Positions 1 to 5,316 of a stretch of DNA of 5,316 nt are shown here, piece after piece (the stretch's first letter is position 1; every line of letters begins with the position of its first letter). A program made the position numbers and the translations under genes. The notes beneath the pieces were generated by a model. It saw nothing but the letters and a program-made list of their open reading frames with translations, searched no databases and was not told where the DNA came from. This DNA is from Zetaproteobacteria bacterium (GTDB lineage Bacteria > Pseudomonadota > Zetaproteobacteria > Mariprofundales > Mariprofundaceae), in contig JAJRTX010000174.1 in assembly GCA_021545665.1 (NCBI GenBank), positions 1 to 5,316 of the forward strand, given 5' to 3'.

Positions 1-291
1 ACAAGTGCCTAGGACTACCCCCCGGTACATGCGTACAAGTTTTCGGTCGATGCATTTGAAGCCGGCATTGAAAAGCACCAGATTGATGGTGTCACTGTAC
101 AAATATACAGTGCTGAGAAAACACTGGTTGATTGTTTTAAGTACCGACATAAGCTGGGCATGGATGTGGTGCTGGAAGCATTGCGCAAAGGTTGGTCTGC
201 GCGTAAATTCACCATGGACGAGCTGATTGTGTACGCTGAAATATGCCGGGTTAAAAAGGTAATGCAACCTTATCTGGAGAGTCTTGTTTGA
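1..291 (+). pseudogene. AbiEi-family type IV antitoxin, C-terminal part, 5' end cut off and apparently frameshifted
   Basis: Reading in the frame that ends at TGA 289-291 gives a 93-residue stretch beginning DYPPVHAYKFSVDAFEAGIE and continuing through a segment reading YSAEKTLVDCFKYRHKLGMD, then CRVKKVMQPYLESLV. I recognise this as the C-terminal half of AbiEi-type antitoxins, which usually have about 190-200 residues with an N-terminal winged helix. The frame is closed by TAG at 10-12. The few bases before it read VPR in the +2 frame, which resembles the basic/proline residues that normally precede DYPP, so a one-base deletion near 8-12 is likely. Only nine bases lie upstream, so an error or window-edge effect cannot be excluded. 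In the family the C-terminal half neutralises the toxin and the N-terminal half binds DNA. A restart at GTG 25-27 or ATG 163-165 could still make a fragment. It lies 31 bases before the toxin gene. Confidence 0.72.
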
Positions 292-308
292 TTTATTTCA
301 GTGTAGTG

Positions 309-313
309 GGAGG
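309..313 (+). promoter_or_regulatory. Shine-Dalgarno site of the AbiEii gene
   Basis: GGAGG lies nine bases before ATG 323, in the 31-base gap after the antitoxin stop codon. It supports the chosen start and independent translation of the toxin, even if the antitoxin frame upstream is broken. Confidence 0.75.
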
Positions 314-322
314 GAGTAATTA

Positions 323-1246
323 ATGGCAAAGGACATTGCGGCATCAATACGTCAGAAACTGCTAAATCTTGCTCGGGAACGACAGGAAGATTTTGATTTC
401 GTGCTCCGCCAGTACGTTATGCAGCGTCTGTTGTATCGATTGAGTTGCAGTGAATATGTTGAGCAATTTTTACTCAAAGGTGCATTACTATTTTGGGTGT
501 GGAATGAGGATTTTCATCGGCCGACCAAAGATATCGACCTGCTTACTTTTGGTGATAACGATGTGCCATACCTGGTCGATGTATTTGCACAGGTGATTGC
601 TGTAGATGAGGGTGATGATGGTCTGGTTTTCGATATGGATAGCCTCAATGGGATCAAGATTAAGGAAGATGCCGACTATAGTGGCGTTCGTTTAACAGGG
701 TTTGCGAATCTGTCTAAAGCTCGCATTCCTTTCCAGGTTGATATTGGCTATGGCGATATTGTCATACCTGCCGCGAAAGAAGCGAAGTTACCGTCATTCC
801 TTGATTTGCCATCACCACGGCTAAAAATTTATCCGGTGTACGGGGTGATTGCAGAGAAATTTCAGGCCATGGTAATGCTGGGTCTGGCGAACAGTCGCAT
901 GAAAGATTTTTATGATATCAGCGTCATTGCTCATACGATGACACTTGATGGTGATCTTCTCTCGCGAGCTATTAAGGCTACCTTTGAGAGAAGGAAAACC
1001 CCGATATCAACTGAGACATTGTATGTATTTGGTGGTGAATTCTCACACGATAAAGGTAAGTATACTCAGTGGAAAGCTTTCCTAAATAAGAACAACTTGA
1101 GTATCAATGTAGACTTTGTGGATACAGTTGATGAAATTCGCCATTTTATCGAGCCGGTGTATAAAGCAATTTCTGAACAGCAGGCATTTAAGCTGCAATG
1201 GTTGTCAGATGAATGTCAATGGCTGAAAGGTAAGGATAAGAAATAG
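323..1246 (+). CDS. abiEii: AbiEii/AbiGii-family nucleotidyltransferase toxin
   Basis: This is the toxin half of an AbiE type IV toxin-antitoxin / abortive-infection pair, 307 residues, a normal length for the family. It is a cytosolic nucleotidyltransferase of the DNA polymerase beta-like fold (DUF1814 group); related MenA toxins add nucleotides to tRNA acceptor ends. Visible motifs are KGA at 52-54 in a helix, followed by RPTKDIDLL with the metal-binding pair D70 and D72. A third acidic residue, D140, follows in FQVDIGYGD. The conserved downstream segments are YGVIAEKFQAMVMLG at 173-187 and RMKDFYDI at 192-199 (K194, D195, D198). All catalytic positions appear intact. The start is ATG 323, with GGAGG at 309-313 nine bases upstream. 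The antitoxin remnant ends 31 bases before it, the usual antitoxin-then-toxin order. The exact substrate cannot be read from the sequence. Confidence 0.93.
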   Translation: MAKDIAASIRQKLLNLARERQEDFDFVLRQYVMQRLLYRLSCSEYVEQFLLKGALLFWVWNEDFHRPTKDIDLLTFGDNDVPYLVDVFAQVIAVDEGDDGLVFDMDSLNGIKIKEDADYSGVRLTGFANLSKARIPFQVDIGYGDIVIPAAKEAKLPSFLDLPSPRLKIYPVYGVIAEKFQAMVMLGLANSRMKDFYDISVIAHTMTLDGDLLSRAIKATFERRKTPISTETLYVFGGEFSHDKGKYTQWKAFLNKNNLSINVDFVDTVDEIRHFIEPVYKAISEQQAFKLQWLSDECQWLKGKDKK

Positions 1247-1282
1247 TGCATCCTGCCCGGCGCGGGTTTGTTAGTGCATTCT
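1244..1282 (+). repeat. 11-bp direct repeat flanking a small hairpin
   Basis: TAGTGCATCCT at 1244-1254, whose first three bases are the toxin stop codon, recurs as TAGTGCATTCT at 1272-1282, a 10 of 11 match at 28-base spacing. The GC-rich hairpin at 1255-1267 sits between the copies. It may be a duplication scar or chance. Confidence 0.45.
1255..1272 (+). terminator. Weak candidate rho-independent terminator after AbiEii
   Basis: Nine bases after the toxin stop, CCCG 1256-1259 pairs with CGGG 1263-1266 across a three-base loop, with a possible G-U pair added at the base, followed by TTTGTT. The stem is short and the T-tract interrupted, so it is only a plausible terminator. The position, between convergent genes, fits. 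The rest of the spacer to 1408 is AT-rich, with a TAATGATTTCATTA near-palindrome at 1382-1395 and no gene. Confidence 0.35.
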
Positions 1283-1408
1283 AGCAAGATGATGATCCGT
1301 ATGAATAAAAAACAATAGCTTACCTTAAAAACTTTATCTACGAACCAGACGGTCTATGGTAAATCAGATAAATGTCAACAGTAATGATTTCATTATTACG
1401 TGATGTCA

Positions 1409-2407
1409 TTATTTATCCGGTGACGCATGTGGATCTACAACTTCAAGCAGGCTGGAAAGTACTGAGCAATTAAAATGACAAAACCTTCTGACATGTCCTG
1501 CTGAGGACTGTACCTGATCCTTGTCAACTGCAATAGATGGGGCCAAGTGACCTGCAATATTCGTTAGAAAGGCATCTATGGATGTCCCGTGAGCGATAGC
1601 AGAAGCGCGCTGATAGGCTGGATAGCCTGAATCTGTAGTAAGTATTGCATCCATTGTTTTTCGAACAGAACCGTTCTCGCTAGATATTAATCCAAAAAAG
1701 TCTCTTGACTGCTGTTCCCTTATTTTTTTAAACCAACCCGAAAGTCTTGGATGTTCAAGCCATCTCATATACATATTTCTTCTTCTAATAGATTCTTCTC
1801 TTTGATCTTTTTTCTCTTTTATTAAGTTTTCTTCAGTTGAATTATATTCATCCCCCCATAGATGTTTGATAAATTTACTTATATCAGGGTCTTGCTTAAG
1901 GGCTTTTGCTAGCTCTGTATCCCATATCGAATCTAATCTCCGCCCATTCGTAAGTTTTATGCAGTACCCTCTGTCCTGATAAATGCTCCAAGCCACATAT
2001 GCATTTAGATTTTTAACAACCTGCTCAGAATTTTGTTGAGTGTTGGACAACTGTGGCATACTCTCACCATAAATTGCCAGCATTTGCAGATACAGCTCGA
2101 ATGAGGAACGCCATATCAATTCAAGTGTAAAAAGTTGACCGCAATTGGTAATACCGGGGTCACTTTGCAAAAGTGAAATAGCTCCTTGCATTTGTTGATA
2201 ATTTCTCGTCCATAGCGTTAGCCAACCAATTGCCTCCGGGGCTGCAGTCCATTCCTTACATCTTTCTAACAATACAGCCTGGCTTGAACACAGCTCAAGC
2301 AAGTTGCGTGATTCACCATCATTTTCATCGATAGCTTCATGCCAAGAGTATTCCCATAACGGCGGAATATCTATTGTAGAATTATGCATGTGAGTCGTTT
2401 TCATCAT
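1409..2407 (-). CDS. Uncharacterised 332-residue helical protein, third gene of the MerR/VIT-VWA unit
   Basis: I do not firmly recognise this protein. It has no signal peptide or membrane segment and looks largely helical and cytosolic. Two features recall DUF5677-like or HEPN-like families: an internal helix LELIWRSSFELYLQMLAIYG (95-114, with R100 and E104), and a segment YQRASAIAHGTS (265-276) containing R267-x5-H273, the spacing of the HEPN RNase motif. The residue after R267 is Ala rather than the usual polar one, which weakens a catalytic reading. The middle (about 185-235) is rich in Lys, Glu and Arg and encoded by very AT-rich DNA, about 30% GC by hand count. The start is ATG 2407-2405 with AGGAGA seven bases upstream; ATG at 2404 is an alternative. 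It follows the VIT-VWA gene by 24 bases, so it is probably co-transcribed. A role as the unit's effector is inference. Confidence 0.85.
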   Translation of the reverse strand: MMKTTHMHNSTIDIPPLWEYSWHEAIDENDGESRNLLELCSSQAVLLERCKEWTAAPEAIGWLTLWTRNYQQMQGAISLLQSDPGITNCGQLFTLELIWRSSFELYLQMLAIYGESMPQLSNTQQNSEQVVKNLNAYVAWSIYQDRGYCIKLTNGRRLDSIWDTELAKALKQDPDISKFIKHLWGDEYNSTEENLIKEKKDQREESIRRRNMYMRWLEHPRLSGWFKKIREQQSRDFFGLISSENGSVRKTMDAILTTDSGYPAYQRASAIAHGTSIDAFLTNIAGHLAPSIAVDKDQVQSSAGHVRRFCHFNCSVLSSLLEVVDPHASPDK

Positions 2408-2414
2408 TAAAGTT

Positions 2415-2420
2415 TCTCCT
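2415..2420 (-). promoter_or_regulatory. Shine-Dalgarno site of the 332-residue gene
   Basis: On the minus strand AGGAGA occupies the 24-base gap between the VIT-VWA stop (2432) and ATG 2407, with seven bases of spacing. This supports the start at 2407 and translation from a shared transcript. Confidence 0.7.
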
Positions 2421-2431
2421 GATGAGTCTGG

Positions 2432-4588
2432 TTATATATTGAGCGAGAACTTAATTAAAACTTTGGAAATTATATTGGCTGAAGAATCAGTCGTAATATT
2501 TTTATAGGCTGACCTGATAAGACGTTTCACATGACGTGTAAATTTTTTTCCATAAGCACTCTCTACAAGCACCATCAAGAAGAATACGATTAACTCTTGT
2601 TCATAGTCTCCTTTATCGTATACATTGTAATTTAAATTTCTCAATCTAATGTATTTATGCAGATCTAGCCCCATAGCTTTGAATTCTGATAAAGTTGCAA
2701 TATCGAGTTCTGTGGCCGTGGTTTCCGGGTATCGCTCATTCAATGCAGATATTAGTTGGTCGAATGGCGTGCCATCTGATTGACGACGGCAATATGCAGG
2801 TTCACCATCAACTACAACGCCACGCTTTGAATAAGAAACTTCACCTATTCTGCCAATGCCACCCCAACCAGCGGCCAGCATTTGTGACACCTTTCGCAAA
2901 GCAGGAATTTTGCCAGACTTATGATCCTTTTCCCGTTCAAGCACCAGAATGTAACTTGTTTGCTCCGTAACCAGCTGGTAGCGAACAGCCAGGTTCCTCG
3001 ATTCTTCTTCATCAAGACTGGTTAGTCGTGCATGTGCCGCAATTCTTGGTAATCCGATAGATAGTTCCTCGCTATCTGCCAGCTCCATTGAAAGGCTCAC
3101 CTCCTGCGTGATGATACGATCGTCCTCAAGCGACATAACCAGTCGTACGTTGCCGGTTGGGCGTTCGCGAAGCCAGCCAAACACGTGAAGGGTATCACCT
3201 GCATACACTGACTTGATTACGCCAGGAACCTGATAAACAGGTGTTGTTGACCACTCAATTTTTACAGTTTTTGCCCTTGGCTGATCAATACGCATGAAAT
3301 GCCGTACGATATGCTCAGACATGTTTTCCCGCGGCGTTACTAGCTCGCAAGCCCCGGCTGTCGTCTCTGCAATCCTGCGAACAAACGACTCAGACACTGC
3401 ACTCCCCACGCCTACGGTAAAAATTCTATGGCCTGATTTTATAGCATCCTCAACAACTTTCTCGTGATTCCAAACTTGGCCATCGGTAATTAATAGAAGA
3501 TCTACTGGTAATCCTTCAATAATTCCGCACCGATAAGCAGCGTTTAGTGCTGATCCAATTTCAGTACCACCCATATAGGCATCTATCTTCTCCACGTACA
3601 ATGCTGCTGCCCTGATATTTTCCTTGCTTGCGATTACTGGCTCAGGAAACAGGAGGTGAAAACCTGTTCCAAATATAATCAGGTTGAAATAATCTGTCGG
3701 TTTGAGTAAAGATATGATTTCATGGAGTGCTGTCTTCGCTTGCGCAATTGAATCACCACCCATTGAGCCGGAACAATCTACTACCAGCTTTACACAACGT
3801 GGTGATCTTGGCACATCATCCGGAAAAGCAGGATGAAATGAGGCAAGTACGACATATCCATCTTCATCAGGGGCACACAGAGCCTGCCCTGTTGATCCTG
3901 AAGGCTTCTTTAATAGCAGGACAAAATCTCGGTCCATATATGCACTTCCGCTTGAGAGAGTGATTATTCTGGTACCACTTGTCATGGAAACGGCTATTGG
4001 GTGCGAAGGACAGTCAAAATTTGCCTGGGCAAGCTCACCCACGATTTTAAGCTCCAATGCGAACCCATGGTCTGTTGTCAACTCGTACTCAGGCAGTTGG
4101 TGTGGGGCTAGCCCAGATGTCAATGGGTCGCCATACCGAGGGGCAATCGTGGTCGGAAGAGAAAAACGAAGGCTGTCACCGTGCCAACGATGCAGCAGTC
4201 CATACCTGAAACGTATAACTGTCTTCTCGTTTGGCAGGATGTTTCCTACATTCAGCGTAAAAACACCCGGTTCTACCTGCTGCAGGAGTATTGCTGAATC
4301 GCCCTCGTCGATGGCATCCTCGTACTGACCCTCCGCTAGCGATTTGGGCTGTACCAGGCCCCTAAGGATTTGCCCATTGAGCTCCAGGGTTAGATCCAGT
4401 AATACAGCATCCATGGGTAGGGGGAATGTATAGACTGCCTCAATATTGACGTTCTCCAGGTTTCGGTATACCTGGGTTACCATGACATCAGCAAAAAGGC
4501 CATGTAAATGCGCTTGAATATCGACGGACTCAAGGGCAATACGCGCCTCACCTATGGGTTTGAGCACGGCAGCTGTGGCTGTTGTCAT
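2432..4588 (-). CDS. VIT domain and von Willebrand factor A domain protein
   Basis: The protein has 718 residues from ATG 4588. The N-terminal VIT (vault / inter-alpha-trypsin) domain covers about 5-140, with the typical TQVYRNLENVNIEAVYTFPLP, EGQYEDAIDEGD and LPNEKTVIRFRY segments. The vWA domain covers about 265-435 and carries a complete MIDAS: DCSGS (D271, S273, S275), T342 in YMGGT, and D369 in LITDG. So metal-dependent ligand binding is expected. After it come a beta-rich region with LAVRYQLVTEQTSYILVLERE, conserved in this family, and a tail of about 100 residues that I do not recognise. There is no signal peptide, sortase signal or clear membrane span (LIVFFLMVLV near 666-675 is too short), which suggests a cytosolic scaffold or sensor rather than the secreted sortase-target relatives. 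GTG 4597 and ATG 4594 are alternative starts but sit on or too near AGGAG 4601-4597. The regulator gene ends 18 bases upstream. Confidence 0.93.
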   Translation of the reverse strand: MTTATAAVLKPIGEARIALESVDIQAHLHGLFADVMVTQVYRNLENVNIEAVYTFPLPMDAVLLDLTLELNGQILRGLVQPKSLAEGQYEDAIDEGDSAILLQQVEPGVFTLNVGNILPNEKTVIRFRYGLLHRWHGDSLRFSLPTTIAPRYGDPLTSGLAPHQLPEYELTTDHGFALELKIVGELAQANFDCPSHPIAVSMTSGTRIITLSSGSAYMDRDFVLLLKKPSGSTGQALCAPDEDGYVVLASFHPAFPDDVPRSPRCVKLVVDCSGSMGGDSIAQAKTALHEIISLLKPTDYFNLIIFGTGFHLLFPEPVIASKENIRAAALYVEKIDAYMGGTEIGSALNAAYRCGIIEGLPVDLLLITDGQVWNHEKVVEDAIKSGHRIFTVGVGSAVSESFVRRIAETTAGACELVTPRENMSEHIVRHFMRIDQPRAKTVKIEWSTTPVYQVPGVIKSVYAGDTLHVFGWLRERPTGNVRLVMSLEDDRIITQEVSLSMELADSEELSIGLPRIAAHARLTSLDEEESRNLAVRYQLVTEQTSYILVLEREKDHKSGKIPALRKVSQMLAAGWGGIGRIGEVSYSKRGVVVDGEPAYCRRQSDGTPFDQLISALNERYPETTATELDIATLSEFKAMGLDLHKYIRLRNLNYNVYDKGDYEQELIVFFLMVLVESAYGKKFTRHVKRLIRSAYKNITTDSSANIISKVLIKFSLNI

Positions 4589-4596
4589 AGTCATCA

Positions 4597-4601
4597 CTCC
4601 T
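4597..4601 (-). promoter_or_regulatory. Shine-Dalgarno site that selects the VIT-VWA start
   Basis: AGGAG on the minus strand ends at 4597. Its spacing is eight bases to ATG 4588 but only two to ATG 4594, and GTG 4597-4595 overlaps it. Standard spacing therefore favours the ATG at 4588, three codons inside the longest open frame. Confidence 0.7.
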
Positions 4602-4606
4602 AGTTG

Positions 4607-5017
4607 TTAATTTATTAATTCATAAAGATCCATCACTCCTTTTACCAATTCGCGAACCTTTTCAGGCGTCAGGTTTGCTCGTTGTGGGTCAATAGTCAGT
4701 TCAATCCCATCACTGATTACAACATGACTCCACACTTCAACCGTACCCGCCTGACGAGGACGTAATGGTGGTATAAGTGGCTCGTTTTCATCTGCGCTGA
4801 GTAGCTCACGTATACGCTCCAGTGACAAGCCAGCTTGTTGCCACTTACGAATCTCGAGCAGTTGTTCGAGATGCTGGCTGGTGTAGTGGGCTCCGCGACC
4901 AGCGCCGTCTGGTCGGTTTACAAGCCCTATTTGAATGTAATACCGTACTGTCCGCCTAGGTAGCTCTACGAGACCACTAAGCTCATCCAGAGTGTACAAT
5001 CGAACTTTTTCCTTCAT
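4607..5017 (-). CDS. MerR-family transcriptional regulator, short and cysteine-free
   Basis: A 136-residue DNA-binding regulator that heads the three-gene unit. The N-terminal winged helix-turn-helix is typical of MerR: YTLDELSGLVELPRRTVRYYIQIGLV (8-33), the wing around RPDGAGRGAHYT (35-46), then a helix with LEIRKWQQAGLSLERIRELL (54-73). After a proline-rich linker (79-88), a short C-terminal region VEVWSHVVISDGIELTID (93-110) ends in a helix that probably mediates dimerisation. There is no cysteine, so thiol-based metal or redox sensing like MerR, CueR or SoxR is unlikely; the signal is unknown. The longer frame opens with TTG at 5053, inside the promoter -35 box, so I prefer ATG 5017. That ATG lacks a Shine-Dalgarno site, which fits a leaderless transcript. 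The palindrome just upstream implies autoregulation and control of the two genes downstream. Confidence 0.9.
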   Translation of the reverse strand: MKEKVRLYTLDELSGLVELPRRTVRYYIQIGLVNRPDGAGRGAHYTSQHLEQLLEIRKWQQAGLSLERIRELLSADENEPLIPPLRPRQAGTVEVWSHVVISDGIELTIDPQRANLTPEKVRELVKGVMDLYELIN

Positions 5018-5024
5018 GACAGTA

Positions 5025-5053
5025 AATATAGACAGTATAACTGTCGAAATCAA
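5025..5053 (-). promoter_or_regulatory. Promoter of the MerR / VIT-VWA / unknown-protein unit
   Basis: On the minus strand TTGATT (5053-5048, 4 of 6 to the -35 consensus) is followed after 17 bases by TATATT (5030-5025, 5 of 6 to the -10 consensus). The predicted start point is about 5017-5019, at the regulator's ATG (5017), so the mRNA would have little or no 5' leader. An alternative pair, TTTACA with TATACT, has a poorer 15-base spacer. No other promoter was seen before the two downstream genes. Confidence 0.6.
5031..5045 (-). promoter_or_regulatory. Likely MerR-type operator palindrome
   Basis: GACAGTTATACTGTC on the minus strand has perfect six-base arms (GACAGT / ACTGTC) around a three-base centre. 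It fills the promoter spacer between the -35 and -10 boxes, where MerR-family dimers normally bind. A third half-site, ACTGTC, lies at 5023-5018, directly against the ATG and 13 bases from the matching arm. Confidence 0.72.
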
Positions 5054-5153
5054 GTGTAAAGTTAATAATAAGGGCTATCTAACCTATGAAAGGAAAAATA
5101 TATATATTCATCATGTGGTTATGAAGTAACATTTATTCTTATGGAACCCGGTG

Positions 5154-5201
5154 GTCGCACCTTCGGCAAGCGCGCTTACTGCGCAGAACGGTGCGTGCGA
5201 C
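5154..5201. repeat. GC-rich inverted repeat with inner hairpin
   Basis: GTCGCAC 5154-5160 is the exact reverse complement of GTGCGAC 5195-5201. Inside it GCGC 5172-5175 pairs with GCGC 5181-5184 around TTACT. GCACC 5157-5161 can instead pair with GGTGC 5190-5194, so the fold is ambiguous. The sequence could be a dispersed palindromic element or the end of a mobile element; I cannot say which. Confidence 0.5.
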
Positions 5202-5209
5202 GGCCCCGA

Positions 5210-5232
5210 CAAATTCGTCAGGAACGAATTTG
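5210..5232. repeat. Perfect 9-bp stem, 5-base loop inverted repeat
   Basis: CAAATTCGT 5210-5218 and ACGAATTTG 5224-5232 are exact reverse complements around CAGGA. No T-run follows on either strand, so it is not a canonical intrinsic terminator. It lies immediately right of the GC-rich inverted repeat and may belong to the same structured element. Confidence 0.65.
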
Positions 5233-5260
5233 AACAGCGAAGTAATAATTATGCTTACCT

Positions 5261-5316
5261 GAAGGGCGAAGGGCGAAGGGCGAAGGGCGAAGGGCGAAGG
5301 GCGAAGGGCGAAGGGC
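5261..5316. repeat. Tandem heptamer array, eight perfect copies of GAAGGGC
   Basis: Exactly eight identical copies of GAAGGGC fill 5261-5316 and run off the window edge, so the true length is unknown. The unit is not a multiple of three and no start codon leads into it here, so it looks like a non-coding short tandem repeat prone to slippage. Its perfection implies recent expansion. No flanking gene is visible on the right. Confidence 0.95.

Larger units (their letters stand above)
5054..5260. other. Intergenic region upstream of the MerR promoter
   Basis: No convincing gene was found. Positions 5054-5140 are AT-rich, including an alternating AT run at 5098-5107. At about 5141 the composition switches abruptly to a GC-rich island (5141-5210) with inverted repeats, and then returns to AT-rich sequence before the heptamer array. 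Confidence 0.6.

Noticed and set aside
2695..4328. Open frames on the + strand opposite the VIT-VWA gene.
   Set aside because: They lie wholly within the strongly supported minus-strand gene and show no recognisable protein features.
2432..4588. VIT-VWA protein as a secreted sortase-target protein.
   Set aside because: There is no signal peptide at the N-terminus and no sortase-type signal at the C-terminus, and no sortase gene is adjacent.
5018..5053. A longer MerR protein starting at TTG 5053 with 12 extra residues.
   Set aside because: The extra codons overlap the -35 box and the operator palindrome, no Shine-Dalgarno site precedes the TTG, and MerR proteins normally begin a few residues before the helix-turn-helix, as from ATG 5017.
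5210..5232. Hairpin read as an intrinsic terminator.
   Set aside because: No T-run follows the stem on either strand, and the stem is not GC-rich.
5141..5233. A 30-codon open frame ATG 5141 to TGA 5231, Arg-rich with two Cys.
   Set aside because: There is no good Shine-Dalgarno site, and the frame coincides with palindromic GC-rich DNA that gives Arg-rich translations by chance.
5195..5260. Possible group II intron 5' end, because GTGCGAC resembles the GUGYG start motif.
   Set aside because: The motif is short and is also one arm of an inverted repeat; no domain V or maturase is visible in the window.
5261..5316. Heptamer array as a CRISPR array or iteron origin.
   Set aside because: The units are seven bases long with no spacers; no replication initiator gene or AT-rich melting region arranged as in iteron origins was seen.

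Overview
The window is a piece of mid-GC (low to mid 40s % by eye) bacterial accessory DNA. Shine-Dalgarno spacing, the AbiE module and the MerR/VIT-VWA pair suggest a proteobacterium, possibly gamma or beta, but nothing here fixes the genus. Two gene blocks converge. Positions 1-1246 on the + strand hold an AbiE type IV toxin-antitoxin locus: the 3' part of an AbiEi antitoxin gene, with an in-frame stop at 10-12 and signs of a frameshift, followed by an intact AbiEii nucleotidyltransferase toxin gene.

Positions 5053 down to 1409 on the - strand hold a compact three-gene unit. It runs from a MerR-family regulator (start at 5017), through a 718-residue cytosolic VIT + von Willebrand factor A protein with a complete metal-binding MIDAS motif (4588-2432), to a 332-residue helical protein of unknown function (2407-1409). 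Intergenic gaps are 18 and 24 bases, each with a Shine-Dalgarno site, so the three are very likely one transcript. The promoter is clear: a 15-bp perfect palindrome fills almost all of the 17-bp spacer between candidate -35 and -10 boxes, which is the MerR-type operator layout. The -10 box is so close to the regulator's ATG that its mRNA should be leaderless.

Positions 1247-1408 are the convergent spacer, with a weak hairpin-plus-T candidate terminator flanked by an 11-bp direct repeat. Positions 5054-5316 hold an AT-rich stretch, a GC-rich island with inverted repeats, and eight perfect tandem copies of the heptamer GAAGGGC running off the window edge.

The most interesting candidate is the MerR / VIT-VWA / unknown-protein cassette beside AbiE. 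I infer a regulator, a scaffold or sensor, and a variable effector. The last gene has an R-x5-H motif reminiscent of HEPN RNases and features like DUF5677-type helical proteins. GC falls sharply near 2700, inside the 3' end of the VIT-VWA gene, as if the downstream module had been exchanged. No defence role is shown by the sequence itself.
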